From the NCBI GenBank assembly GCA_037447655.1, contig JBBHKE010003360.1, positions 296,885 through 312,402 of the forward strand: 15,518 nt of DNA, in the 5' to 3' direction. Both the position numbers and the translations under genes were made by a program. Origin of the DNA: Zygnema cylindricum (lineage: Eukaryota; Streptophyta; Zygnematophyceae; Zygnematales; Zygnemataceae). The notes under the pieces were generated by a model. That model saw only the letters and a program-made list of their open reading frames with translations. It searched no databases and was not told the origin of the DNA. This document shows positions 1 through 9,800 of this stretch, one piece after another. Positions within the stretch are counted from its first letter, which is position 1. The number at the start of each line of letters is the position of its first letter.

Positions 1-78
1 GATGCAGAAGCCGCCATGGATGAACAACTTGTAAATGCTATAGGAAAGCTTCAAGAAGTTCAGGACCAGCTCGAGCAG
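1..78 (+). CDS. NRP1: NRP exon 1 (partial at left edge)
   Basis: Open in frame 1 from the first base, giving 26 residues ([15 protein letters not shown]...), and ends phase 0 before the donor GTACTT. An in-frame ATG at 16-18 sits in GCCGCCATGG, a strong initiation context. The frame is open upstream to the window edge, and plant NRPs usually carry more residues here, so the true start is probably outside the window. Confidence 0.85.
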
Positions 79-3000
79 GTACTTCATAATCAATGGTTAT
101 TCTTTTGCACTGTTGAACGAGGTCGGTTTTCAAGCATGTCTTCAGTTATTAACGCATGTAACAATTGTGCAGGAAGCTCAATTTTCTGATTGTAATTTTC
201 TAAGTGGCTGGTCAGAGCTTCGATTCTGGTTACATATGAGTGCAAAATGAATGAGTTTGATGACAATTGTTGAAATTTTGTGGTCTGGGAGCCTTTTTAG
301 CACCTGTTTGAAGTTGAGAGTGTATTGGCTGGTTTTGCTGCTGTTGTTGCCCCTCTGGTGATATATGGCTCAACAATTTATCTTTGTTTTCCTTATCTCC
401 AATAGAGGTTGTTCAACGAGCATTATCTTATTTTTTGCTATGTTGTTTGAACCTTCTAGTTCCTTTTTTGTAGGAATAATTCTCTTTGTCTGTTTGGCAA
501 GCTGGATCTGCATTTTACGCCCTGAAATTGGCTTAAAACTGATATCTTATGTGGAACTGTGGGGAAAATTGCACACAGGTGAACGAAGAGGCTAGTGACA
601 AGGTGCTTGAGGTGGAGCAGAAATATAATGAAATTCGACGGCCAGTATATGCGACTCGCAGTGCCATTATTGAAAATATTCCTGATTTCTGGCTCACTGT
701 TGTAAGTCCTAGCTCTTTAAAATGCGGGCATGGTTAATTTTTGTTTCAGCTGGGGATCAACTGCATGCCTGACTCTAGATGTGTATGAAGAGGTTTTTCT
801 TGCTGTCTGTACGAGTGCAATCGTGCCGGACCAGTCCAGACAATTCATTTGTCTGGCCATACATCAGAATCTATGTCATTTATATTTTATGTCATTTATA
901 ATCAATGTGGCGTTCTGCCTCAAGGTTTTACGAGTCCATTTTGAGCACCTCACGGAACATTTTTCCCTTGAGTCTGGATGTTAATTTTCTGCTGGTTAGG
1001 TGTTTGTATGCAGTAGCCTTAAGATGACGTTTCTGCATAGTGTTGACTTGCCTTGAGAGCAACCGGTCAAGACTTTTGAACTTTATCATTTTTTATCCTG
1101 GATCATTTGGGTAGCCTGAAAGTGCTATAATTTTCTAAACTCATTTCACCCCAGAGGCTTGAACAGCAAAGGCAGCTCGATAAGTAAAATCTCCAGTATT
1201 TGCTAATAGTGAGTTTTATTGAGTTTCGTTTTGGCTGTCTTGAGTTGACTTGATATTTCTGACTGGATATGCCCTCACCAGGAGTGCTCTGCTCCTTCCG
1301 GCTGCAGTTTCTGAGTCACCCCACCCTACACAGCTATCTCACCGAGGACGACCAAAAAGTGAGTTTAATCTTTACTATGTTCCATTTTTGTTTGACAGCT
1401 TATATCCTTTCAATGCTTCCAGATTTTGTGATAAGTCATGTGCTTAGATTAATTAGCAGTGATCTCCTCTTTGCTACCTAGTGTAACATAGTCTTCCATA
1501 GTGTTCTAAGTGAACACTGCTTCTTCTTCAGTTTTAACTGGTGTAAGAGTTTTGGTGGGCTCCCAGGTGTTCAAGTATCTGCAGTCACTGGATGTGGAAG
1601 ACTTCAAAGATGTGAAGTCTGGCTATACCATCACCTTTGTGAGTTCCGTGTCCATGTTGAGCATACATTATTTTGTTTTCCTTTTGGAAAAAAATATTTT
1701 AGTGTTGAAAGCAGTACTGCAGATGCATTATGGTGAAGAATAAGTGCTTTGGACAAGGCATAGTAGCAGAAACTTCGCTGTATGGTGGCAAATTATTTTC
1801 TTTTGGGCAAGGTTGGCAGCGAACCCACTTTATTGCAAAAGTGAGTTTCTCTGTTGTAGATTATATACTCTTTGTTACCCAACTGAAGGGAATCCAGAAC
1901 TAGGATTCAATAAGATTTTTACACGATTTCCCTCGCGTATGAGGAACAACCTGCAACAAGGAAAGAAGTGATGTACAATTTAAGTTGTTTTACAATTTAG
2001 AGTAGACAGTGAAAAATGCAAGCAAGACATATTGCAGATATTTTTTTAGTATCCTTTGGTAACAGTGAAGAGGTTGGTGTACTTAGTGTGCTTTCTGTTG
2101 CATTAATTTCATTAAATTTTATATAAAACTGGCAATACTTTTGAATTCCGGGGATGCAGACATTTAGGCCGAACCCTTACTTTGATGACCAGAAACTGCG
2201 GAAAGTTTTTCAATATACCCAGGAAGGCACACTCTCGATTACCTCTACACAACCACAATGGAAGCCAGGAATGGTGAGTACTAAGTATTGAACTCCTTCT
2301 GCAATGCTTAGAGCCTGTTAGCTGTAATCAGTAACCAGACTAAGTGCATATTTCTTCTTCAATCGTGTATTTTTTCTGTAGAAGTTTAGTAATATAGGGA
2401 ATTCATTGTTTCAAAAAACAGAAATGACTTGTTGAGAATCAGAAATTTAAATTGTCAATTATGAGAATTCATTCAAGGAAAATAATTCAAGGTGGAGCTT
2501 TTGAGGAGAGGCTCACTGTCAATTGCATTTAATTTCTTCCTGAAGTCAAATCATTTAAATCAAGTATATTTTCATAATTTATTTTTGCCACTTCTATCCT
2601 CGTTGTCGTTTCAATTTTTTTGTGGCTATGTTGGTTGATCAGAATCCAGTTAAAGATGAGCAGAATGGTGAGAAAGGACGAAAGCGGACAGCCACTGAAT
2701 CGGAGTACGTCTCTTTCCTATATGAATGAAGCGATACTGGTCATCACAATTAGTGTGGCCCACACTGCTTATACTCAATGTAAATTTAGTGGTTTTGTAC
2801 AGGGAAACAACTATGTTTGTTCAATGCAAGCCATGAGGTAGCTTGGAGGGCCCTTAGTTCACAAATTGTGTATTGAAATCTGTGTGGATAAGCATGGGTA
2901 CGAGGAATACAAAGGACCTATTTTTATCCATGTTTTAATTTTTTGTCCGGATGACTCTGTTGCCTATGTGTAACAAGCAGTTTATGTACCGTACTGAGGA

Positions 3001-4221
3001 ATGAAGGGAAGGATGGTTGTAATTCTTACAGAGAAAGTTTCTTCAGATGGTTTGAAACGGAGCTGAAAAGCAGCAATGCCTTTGAGGTTCAGGATGAGGT
3101 AGGCGGAACGAACAGACAAATGGGATAAGTTGAGTGGATGGGCTCTTTGAGGTTTAGAATAAGAGGTATAGCGAGAAGGAGAGGGTGTATTGTATTCAGT
3201 AACTTCTCAGCTTGTTTCCCTTGCTTCTTTCATGGAATGCTGTTGACCATGTCAAGTGTTTGCTTGTAATATGCCAATAGTTGTGCATGACTGCCTTTTT
3301 TCATTCGTGGTGGTCTAAGTCGTTTACATCCTTTTAATGTATATACTTTATAACAAATTGCAATTGACAGTTAAACCTGTTTATTTAACCTGGTCCTGCA
3401 GTCGTAGGCGAGTGAGTACAATACTGTGTAACCAACAGTTCAGTAATGTAATCTACAACTCATTTATACTATGTGCTCATTCATACATTTGGATTAAATG
3501 CACTGTTGTTTTAAATAACCCTTTTGGTTAGAATGTTTGTATTAGATTTGTAGGTCATAGACTAGTTTTAATAGTGTTTTTTAGGGTTTTGGGCCAGTAT
3601 TGGAACACTTGTCTTGTTGCTCCCTTTGTGTGGATGTATTTTTAACAATTGCTAATCCAGAGGGACTGAGGGAGGTGGACAGGTAGCAGAGATCTTGAAA
3701 GACGACTTATGGCCTAATCCTCTTAAATATTTCAGTCAAGTGGGTGATCTAACTGATTTGCAACATGTGACAATTTTTTCACATTTTCTTCTGCTGTTGC
3801 TTCAATGTTGTTGTCTGCTTGTGGTATGTGAGGGAAAATTCGAATACAGTTTCAGCGGATATGGTTTTGGCATGACATTAGAACGACTCACTGAAATGAG
3901 GTAGTAAGATGTACAGGATGGCGATGAGGGTGAGGAGGGAGAGGATGACGAAAACGGCGAGTTGGATGGGGAGGATCAAGATAGTGAAGAGGACGATGAG
4001 GTATGAAAACGACCATATTGACACGATCTGAAACTATAATCAATAATACGACCTTAACGCAGAGAACTCACAAAAGCTAGGTTTCAAGGCTTGAGCTTGT
4101 TAGATAGAATTATATTTTCAAAGTTATAACCTTAAAATTGAGGGCATTGGTCTTCATACAGGACAAAGAGGGTGAAGAAAGTGAAGGAGGGGCTGAAGGA
4201 GAAGATAACGGGGAAGCATAA
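1..4221 (+). CDS. NRP1: NAP1-related protein (plant NRP / SET-type histone chaperone), 10 visible exons, 5' end cut off by window
   Basis: Gene-level entry; the exons are listed separately. Seen: joining ten exons gives 255 residues in one open frame ending in TAA. Residues 1-50 form a heptad-rich helix that includes [17 protein letters not shown], matching the dimerising coiled coil of SET/NRP proteins. Residues 68-206 match the earmuff domain, with [18 protein letters not shown] (168-174) and [10 protein letters not shown] (197-206). Residues 209-255 are an acidic tail with 28 Asp/Glu in 47. Family knowledge: NRP proteins bind H2A/H2B, shuttle between nucleus and cytoplasm, and act in nucleosome assembly, transcription and DNA repair. 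The complete Arabidopsis protein is about 256 residues, so probably only a short N-terminal piece is missing. The nearest neighbour, NOP53, converges on it 2.5 kb away. Alternatives: another SET-like NAP paralogue; the plant NRP1 versus NRP2 label cannot be decided here. Confidence 0.93.
579..701 (+). CDS. NRP1: NRP exon 2
   Basis: 41 codons, phase 0 at both ends, flanked by CACACAG and GTAAGT. It encodes the most conserved part of the dimerisation helix ([16 protein letters not shown]) and [12 protein letters not shown], the SET-family motif that begins the earmuff domain. Confidence 0.95.
1308..1358 (+). CDS. NRP1: NRP exon 3
   Basis: 17 codons ([17 protein letters not shown]), phase 0 at both ends, between GGCTGCAG and GTGAGT. 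It matches the FLSHP...LLTEEDQK stretch of plant NRPs. Confidence 0.95.
1567..1638 (+). CDS. NRP1: NRP exon 4
   Basis: 24 codons, phase 0, between CTCCCAG and GTGAGT. It encodes [19 protein letters not shown] and then YTITF, the SET-family V/L-E-D-x-K-D-V/I-K-S-G-Y strand region. Confidence 0.95.
2160..2273 (+). CDS. NRP1: NRP exon 5
   Basis: 38 codons, phase 0, between GGATGCAG and GTGAGT. It encodes [14 protein letters not shown]...[13 protein letters not shown], matching the NPxFED.KL.K...I..T...WK.G segment of the earmuff domain. Confidence 0.93.
2643..2704 (+). CDS. NRP1: NRP exon 6
   Basis: 20 codons plus 2 bases, between TTGATCAG and GTACGT. It encodes the basic, low-conservation loop [20 protein letters not shown]. 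The split codon GA|A is completed by exon 7, giving ...SEESFFRWF. The GRKRTATES stretch could contribute to nuclear import (inference). Confidence 0.9.
3032..3098 (+). CDS. NRP1: NRP exon 7
   Basis: 1 base plus 22 codons, between TTCTTACAG and GTAGGC. It carries ESFFRWF, equivalent to the SFFTWF core of SET/NRP proteins, then a helix leading to VQDE. Confidence 0.93.
3683..3739 (+). CDS. NRP1: NRP exon 8
   Basis: 19 codons, phase 0, between GTGGACAG and GTGGGT. It encodes [19 protein letters not shown], the signature at the end of the earmuff domain. Confidence 0.95.
3917..4000 (+). CDS. NRP1: NRP exon 9 (acidic tail, first part)
   Basis: 28 codons, phase 0, between TGTACAG and GTATGA. 19 of the 28 residues are Asp or Glu, as in the C-terminal tails of SET/NRP proteins that contact histones. 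Confidence 0.92.
4162..4221 (+). CDS. NRP1: NRP exon 10 (acidic tail end and stop)
   Basis: Acceptor CATACAG, then 19 codons and TAA. It encodes [19 protein letters not shown], which completes the acidic tail. Confidence 0.92.
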   Translation, partial: DKEGEESEGGAEGEDNGEA

Positions 4222-4837
4222 GCCATGTCCGGTCAACAACCGTCACTGTTTCCCAGAAGCATCCACTGGGACCACGAGGAAATAAGAAACTGCTGTTAAA
4301 CAGTTCCGTCCGAAAACGTAGATAGAGGCCCGTGCCCTTGGAAATGTTGACAAGTTACAAAGGTATCCTTCAAAGTATTTCTCCTAGAAGGACTGGCAAT
4401 TATAAAATTCTTCTGGCTTATTCCGTTGTGAGAAGTCACCTTGTCCATCGATTACCACTATCCATATCGCCACTTTTTCCAGAGTTTTCCCTAGGCCTGT
4501 GTCTGTAGAACCTTAAGATGCCTGTCTCTCATGTTAGTTAACCATGTTGACTATGGATTTGCGGAAAGCTATAGTCAACGATAACCGTTTCACAAAGGCA
4601 CGTGTCTGGTGTGAGTTGTTCTTCCCATCGGCCCCATCTTGCAATTTTCCAGTCGGCCTAATGGCTTGGTTGCCACTTTTTTCTTGTCTTTTTTTCTTTT
4701 TGAGGATGTTTGTTATCCCATTGGTTATGTTCACGCTTTGTTGTCGAGCAGTATGGAATCACATGGTGGAATCCGCAAATCTGTTTTGGTTGACTTTTCC
4801 CATTTATTGGGCGTTCTCAAATGTTGAGACTCTGGAA
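4222..4837 (+). other. NRP 3' UTR and downstream sequence
   Basis: This stretch follows the TAA with no conserved reading frame. The 108-residue frame at 4544-4870 has a hydrophobic, low-complexity translation and runs into an inverted-repeat element, so I do not call it a gene. The poly(A) site cannot be placed: no canonical AATAAA occurs close to the stop, which is common in plants. Confidence 0.6.
4546..4579. repeat. Perfect 9-bp inverted repeat (hairpin)
   Basis: GTTGACTAT at 4546-4554 is the exact reverse complement of ATAGTCAAC at 4571-4579, with a 16-base loop. It lies about 325 bases after the NRP stop and could fold in the 3' UTR if the transcript reaches that far. Confidence 0.6.
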
Positions 4838-4965
4838 CATATATGTTTGATGTGCCAAAATAATTGGTAACGCTGTATATTGTTACCCTTTGCAGTACTG
4901 GCTCTATACTGTATATGGTAACAATATATAGAGTTTCCCATTGTCTTCTCGTATTAAACCTGTGG
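4838..4965. mobile_element. MITE copy 1 (degenerate inverted-repeat element)
   Basis: The left arm holds GATGTGCCAAAATAATTGG and the right arm TTTCCCATTGTCTTCTCG, the degenerate counterparts of the arms of the 7893-8033 copy. Inside is a perfect 12-bp inverted repeat, TATATTGTTACC (4876-4887) with GGTAACAATATA (4917-4928). The ends are approximate and no clear target-site duplication was found. Confidence 0.6.
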
Positions 4966-5019
4966 CCCAGAGGCTTCTTGTGCTGTTCAGTTTTCCTTGA
5001 ACACGTGTATTGGATGCGG

Positions 5020-5179
5020 ACCATAGTTTAATTGTGCAACAACTTATGGAAGTGCTGTATGCTGTACGGGCTCCCTACTATATGCATACTATACTAGAAA
5101 GCCTTATAATTTGTATATAGTATGAGTTAGTCACATCTAGTGTGTCCAATTGTTTTGGCAGATTTAATTGTGAAGCGGT
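5020..5179. mobile_element. MITE copy 2 (degenerate)
   Basis: It begins ACCATAGTTTAATTGTGC, close to the family end ACCATAGTTCAAATGTGC. The right arm TCTAGTGTGTCCAATTGTTT matches TATAGTGTTTCCAATCATTT. The centre has family-like TACTATATGCATACTATAC. The right boundary is approximate. Confidence 0.62.
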
Positions 5180-5840
5180 CTGTGCTGGCCTGTTCACGTC
5201 TGACTGTGCATTGTGACATGCAGTTGTGACACCAAAGATTCAGAACTGTAGTGAACCTACGGTTAACGGGAATTGTTGGCATGACAAAATTCTTCGAGGA
5301 TATTGTCAATGTTATTCACTTTAAATTTTAACCCGAGAGAAAAAAACCTCAACAATCAGCAAAAGACAGGAAGAAACTTCATGGCGGTAACCTGTTCACA
5401 GATACCATATTAAATCTACCTAAGGTTTTGGACAAGCATTTTGGCAGTTTCCGCGTTCAAACTACCTATGGATTTCGACTAGTATTTTGGCAGTTTTCTG
5501 GAACCTAGCTCTCGATGAGTACCAGTGATTTTCTTTTCTTGTTTATTCCTAAAAGTGATGTAAGCAAAAAAGAAAAGTATATATCCTTTTCTGCAATACA
5601 TGGCCATTTTAAGTATGGTTATTGATGAAACAGCAACAGATTTTTGGACTCCATAGGCTAAATCTAACTCTAACTTTCCCTGTTACTAATAATATTGGAG
5701 AACTCCACGGGAAAACAGAATACGCAAAAGAATATAAATAAACTAACTCGGGAAGCTATGTGGGATATGGAATATAGTTATCTAAGGGACCAAAATTTGA
5801 TGATTAATTTTCTGAAGTATTCTTTTAAATCACCTTGTAG
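5180..5840. other. Intergenic DNA without recognisable gene
   Basis: No conserved reading frame or RNA gene is seen. The only structure is the 35-bp direct repeat at 5416-5496, listed separately. Confidence 0.6.
5416..5496. repeat. Diverged 35-bp direct repeat, two units
   Basis: Units at 5416-5450 and 5462-5496 both start CTACCTA and end ATTTTGGCAGTTT. They differ at 5 of 35 positions and are separated by 11 bases. They lie in the intergenic space between the two convergent genes. Confidence 0.7.
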
Positions 5841-6151
5841 GCAAAAGAGAGTAATGGAAGAGCAAGAGGAGAAGGAGAAGAGAAGAGAAAGTAGAGAAAT
5901 GAGGGGGGAGAAAGGGGAGGGAAGAGAGTGTGGCAAGCATGAAGGGAGAATTTGAAGGGAGGAGAGGAAGAGGGAGGAAAGGGAGAGAGAGGGATAGAGA
6001 GAGGAGAGAGGGATAGAGGAGAGAGTGGGATAGAGAGAGGAGAGAGAGGGAGAGGGGGTGGGAGAGGGAGAGGGCAACGGAGAGGGAGAGAGAGGTGGGA
6101 GAAGGAGAGAGCGAGAGCGAAAGGGAGAGGGATGGTGAAGGAGAGGGAGAG
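5841..6151 (+). repeat. Polypurine (GA-rich) low-complexity tract
   Basis: The + strand is almost all A and G, especially 5954-6151, where only scattered T and C bases interrupt. It contains sub-repeats such as GGGATAGAG at 5991, 6010 and 6027. Overlapping frames on both strands (Arg/Glu/Gly-rich on +, Ser/Leu/Pro-rich on -) are products of composition, not genes. Confidence 0.9.
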
Positions 6152-6759
6152 CTGTCCATCCAATGTGCCCTTCCGTGTACCAATCATGCTATTCTCAAAA
6201 CATGTCATTGTAAGAAAAATCCAAAAGTGGATTGCAAAAACTTGAATACATTATTGCAAAGCATAGGTTTAATGCGCGAAAGCAATTAAAAATTCTACAT
6301 AATGTCGCCCAATATAATACGTGTATTACAATGTAAAACAACCCTTTAGTACAGGTGCTATATGAACAATCAAATAGTTTTGCACATTAAGACTGGTGCA
6401 AAAAACTTGCAACAGTTTTTCAACCACAGGAGGTCCCATAGGATCCCTCACAAACACAGTTCAAATGTGAAAAAGTTGTTGAGAACACAAAATAAGTGGT
6501 TTTTCTGACTACACGTGTATTATACTCTAAAAAATCATATAATGTGTACTGTACAGGATTACCACAACATACTGAGTTTCCCATCATTTTCGCACATTTG
6601 ACCTACGGTAATAGCTTCCCCAAACATAAAAGCTTCCCGATTTCAGTATTATTCACCTTACCAATTGAACCATCTCCCACCAATAACATTACTTTTGCAT
6701 TTGTCTTGCACTCTCGATAATCTCAGAAAAAGGCAGAGGAACGAAGAAACGGACAGTTA
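6152..6759 (-). other. NOP53 3' flank / probable 3' UTR
   Basis: This lies downstream of the NOP53 stop on the - strand. It holds MITE copy 3 at about 6454-6609 and otherwise AT-rich sequence. The NOP53 poly(A) site cannot be fixed by eye. Confidence 0.5.
6454..6609. mobile_element. MITE copy 3
   Basis: The left end ACACAGTTCAAATGTGAAAA and right end GAGTTTCCCATCATTTTCGC, then ACATTTGACCTACGGT, match the family arms of the 7893-8033 copy. No target-site duplication is evident. It would lie in or just past the 3' UTR of NOP53. Confidence 0.68.
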
Positions 6760-6898
6760 TCATTCTATGATTGCCAGTTCCGTAGTAGTTTTGTGCCTCC
6801 TCGATGCTCTCATGGCCTCAATTTCCGCGTGCATTTCACGCTCCCGACGGCCCTGGCTTCCCTGTTCCACGACCCGGAAGTTCTTGGCCTTCTTTCGT
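6760..6898 (-). CDS. NOP53: NOP53 exon 12 (basic C-terminus and stop)
   Basis: 1 base plus 45 codons and TGA (6762-6760), acceptor TTTTGTGCAG. It encodes RKKAKNFRVVEQGSQGRRER, then a second basic stretch MRASRRHKTTTELAIIE. The RKK...-F.VVE portion fits NOP53 C-termini. The last 30 or so residues have no motif I recognise. Confidence 0.9.
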
Positions 6899-9800
6899 CT
6901 GCACAAAAGTTAACCAGACAACATACACATGATAATTTTCACTCAGTCTCGCCAAAAATGACCACGGACACACCTATCATCTTTTTGTTCTGAAAGAAAA
7001 GAGGAAAAGAGGACATTTTTGAAATAATATTGGAGACGGCATGGATAACCAAGTATAGAAAGGCTGACAACAAAACCGTCACTTTATATGAAGGCACGAA
7101 AACCTGGAAATGAGATGAATAGGAGCCGATGGAAAAACGACAGATTTTGAAAGGAGAACAAGATCAAAAACATACGAGCCACGAGAATAACAGCTGAAAC
7201 GGCTCGATTGTCCTACTGCAAAAATGACAACATCAGTATAGACAAACAGCTCTACATACACCTAACTTACTTTCCGTAACATGACGCATAACCAACGGAA
7301 CAGTAAACACGTGTAGTAAACCCACCTGACTGGAACGCGAGGTTCCACCAATCCTCGACGTTGGAGGCTCTTAAAACGCTCCAAGGCAAGCGTTTCACAG
7401 CCCTACATAAAAATTTCAAATCAAATAACGAGCTCCTATCTTTGTCAATATTTTTCAAAAAAATCTGAAACACACAAGAAGAAGGTCGAGAATAAAGGCG
7501 AAGTAAAAAGTATGGAACAAGGCTTTTTGTCTTCACCTTGACAGTTCGAAGGGATCCTGTAACTTCTTCCGAAAGTAAGACATGGACAGGCTCTGGGACA
7601 AACCTGTTTCCCAAACGTTTAAATTTCCACAAAAAAACAAAAAAGAAAAACAGTTAAGCCATTACTTCAAAGCATACATCAAAAACTATTTGTGCACCTC
7701 CTAATCGAAAGCCTCCAGAATGTGAGTTAGAAACCAACAATACCCCAACAATAAATGTTAAAACGTTTTGTGTCTTAATCTTTCCAAAAGGTTTCAAAAT
7801 ATCGCATGTCTCCACCAGGGATGTATTGACCGCAGAAAATACAAACAACATCTGTTCAAACATTTAAAGAAAAGAAGAATCCTGTTTTGGGACCATAGTT
7901 CAAATGTGCAAAAACAATTGGAAACTCTATATACCCTACCCATACTGTAGGCGTATCACACAATATATGAAGGGTAAACTGTGGGTAATCACATATAGTG
8001 TTTCCAATCATTTTCGCACAATTTGAGCTATGGTTGGGACATCCAAAGTTTCTCAGAAAACCAATATCTGGGTAGGAAGTATCAAACTAGATGTGACGTG
8101 ACACTTGAGGATACCTCCACTGAATTATGAAGAGGTAAGGTGATTCAAGGCAAAAATGATATTACAAATCCTAAAAATCTAGAGTCCATTTCAGTTACTT
8201 AAAGATGAAGTAACAAATGATATTCTTAGCCAAGAAAACTTCTTTTCTTGGACATGCCAGCGAACCAGGAAGAGCTTCAATCGTTTTAGGAGCACAAAAT
8301 ATCTCCAAAATTTCTCCACAATAACATATACTAATCTTTTCTTGGACAAAAAATCTTATCTTACTTTGACTATTCCCCCCAGGGCACTGAATGCACTTTC
8401 AAGAGAGAATGGGTTGAAGCAGAAGAGACAAATTTCAAGTAGCTCATAAAGATACAAAAACATTAAAAATAAACTAAGATATAACGATAAATTTTCAACA
8501 ATATTCCATCAAATTCCACAATTCAAAGGACTCTTTAATTTCAAATGTTGATTCCTTGAGCCCTTTTCATAAGATACTGTATGCCACAGTGATTGCTATT
8601 TTGAGAAAACAGGTGGACAAAGCCCATATAGGCATTCGATATTACACCATGATTTGGCATGGACAGCACTGTTTTCCTCTAATTAAAGTGAAAAGTGTAC
8701 TCACTTATGAGGGCCCAGTTTTGGAGGCAAGGAGGCTTGCTTCTCCTCACGTGCCACCTCTCTCCTAAGTCGTCGTTTTTCGGTTTCCATAGTCTCCTCT
8801 ATCATCTCTGACTCCAAATCCTTCAGTCTGTGGTCATTCCCACATCCACCTCATATGGACTTCAGACCATAGTTTTGATGTACGTAAAGGAACAGAAAAG
8901 CTATATGCAGTTTCCCCATACTATGTGCATATCATACACGGAAAACCCGTAAAGTACGCACATAATAAGGGGAAACCTGAAATAGTGTTTTCACACTTTG
9001 CAACCATGCTTCAGACACTTTTAACCTGCATCTGCTGACATACAGAATCTCTCGGAGTCTTTCTAGTTGCAGTACAGTAATGAGTGTTTAGGAAAACGGA
9101 GAGTAAGTTTGTGACCAACATCACTCATAAGCTGTTTCATTGCCCAGAAAGAAAGGAAACCCTCCCTCTGCTTCCATTTTCACTAATGTTTAGGAAAACA
9201 GAAGTAAGTTCATGACCAACACCAATGAGAAGTTGTTTCATTGCCCAGAAAGGAAGCTCTCTCTCTCTCTCTCTCACTCATTCCCTCTCTCTCTTTCTCT
9301 CTCTCTCACCTGGCAAGTTCTTCCCTCTGTTTCTTCTTTTCCGCTGATTTCTTTGCAGCAGCCTCTGCTGCCCGCCTTCGTAGCCTTCGATTCAAATCTG
9401 CCCGACTTAGTTTTTTCACTTGGACCGGTCTGAAACCCCACATAAAAAATATTTTTTTCAATTGGATTGGTCTCAAACCCACGTAAAGTTTATTGCTCTA
9501 TTTGGGCTGGCCAGAAACCCACAAAAAGGATCCATGTAACCTTCTTCTTCATCATCATATACATCATCATCATAAAATTATGTTCACTAAAGCCAGTTCA
9601 TCAGAATGACAGTGAAGGCACAAAGCAACAACACTATCAATTTTCCCAAAATTTCTACTGTGACAGGTCTACTTTAAGGTCAAACCTGGCAATTCCCAAT
9701 AACACTCCATCTTCTTCGCCTTCCTCGTCTTCTACATCTTCCTCGCCACCTCCAACTTCCAAAAAGAATCTCTGGTCCAGACAAAAGAAGGAAATTAAAG

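Larger units (their letters stand above)
79..4161 (+). other. NRP introns 1-9
   Basis: Introns lie at 79-578, 702-1307, 1359-1566, 1639-2159, 2274-2642, 2705-3031, 3099-3682, 3740-3916 and 4001-4161. All begin GT and end AG. Apart from a telo-box/site II-like pair in intron 7, I see AT-rich plant-type intron sequence with no further gene, and no copy of the MITE family that is common to the right. Confidence 0.88.

Noticed and set aside
4544-4870. 108-codon frame on + strand after NRP
   Set aside because: Hydrophobic low-complexity translation that begins in the hairpin and ends in a MITE; no conserved motif.
5695-6289. Overlapping long open frames on both strands across the GA-rich tract
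   Set aside because: Their length comes from base composition (few stop codons in purine-only or pyrimidine-only codons). The translations are Arg/Glu/Gly or Ser/Leu/Pro low complexity with no domain.
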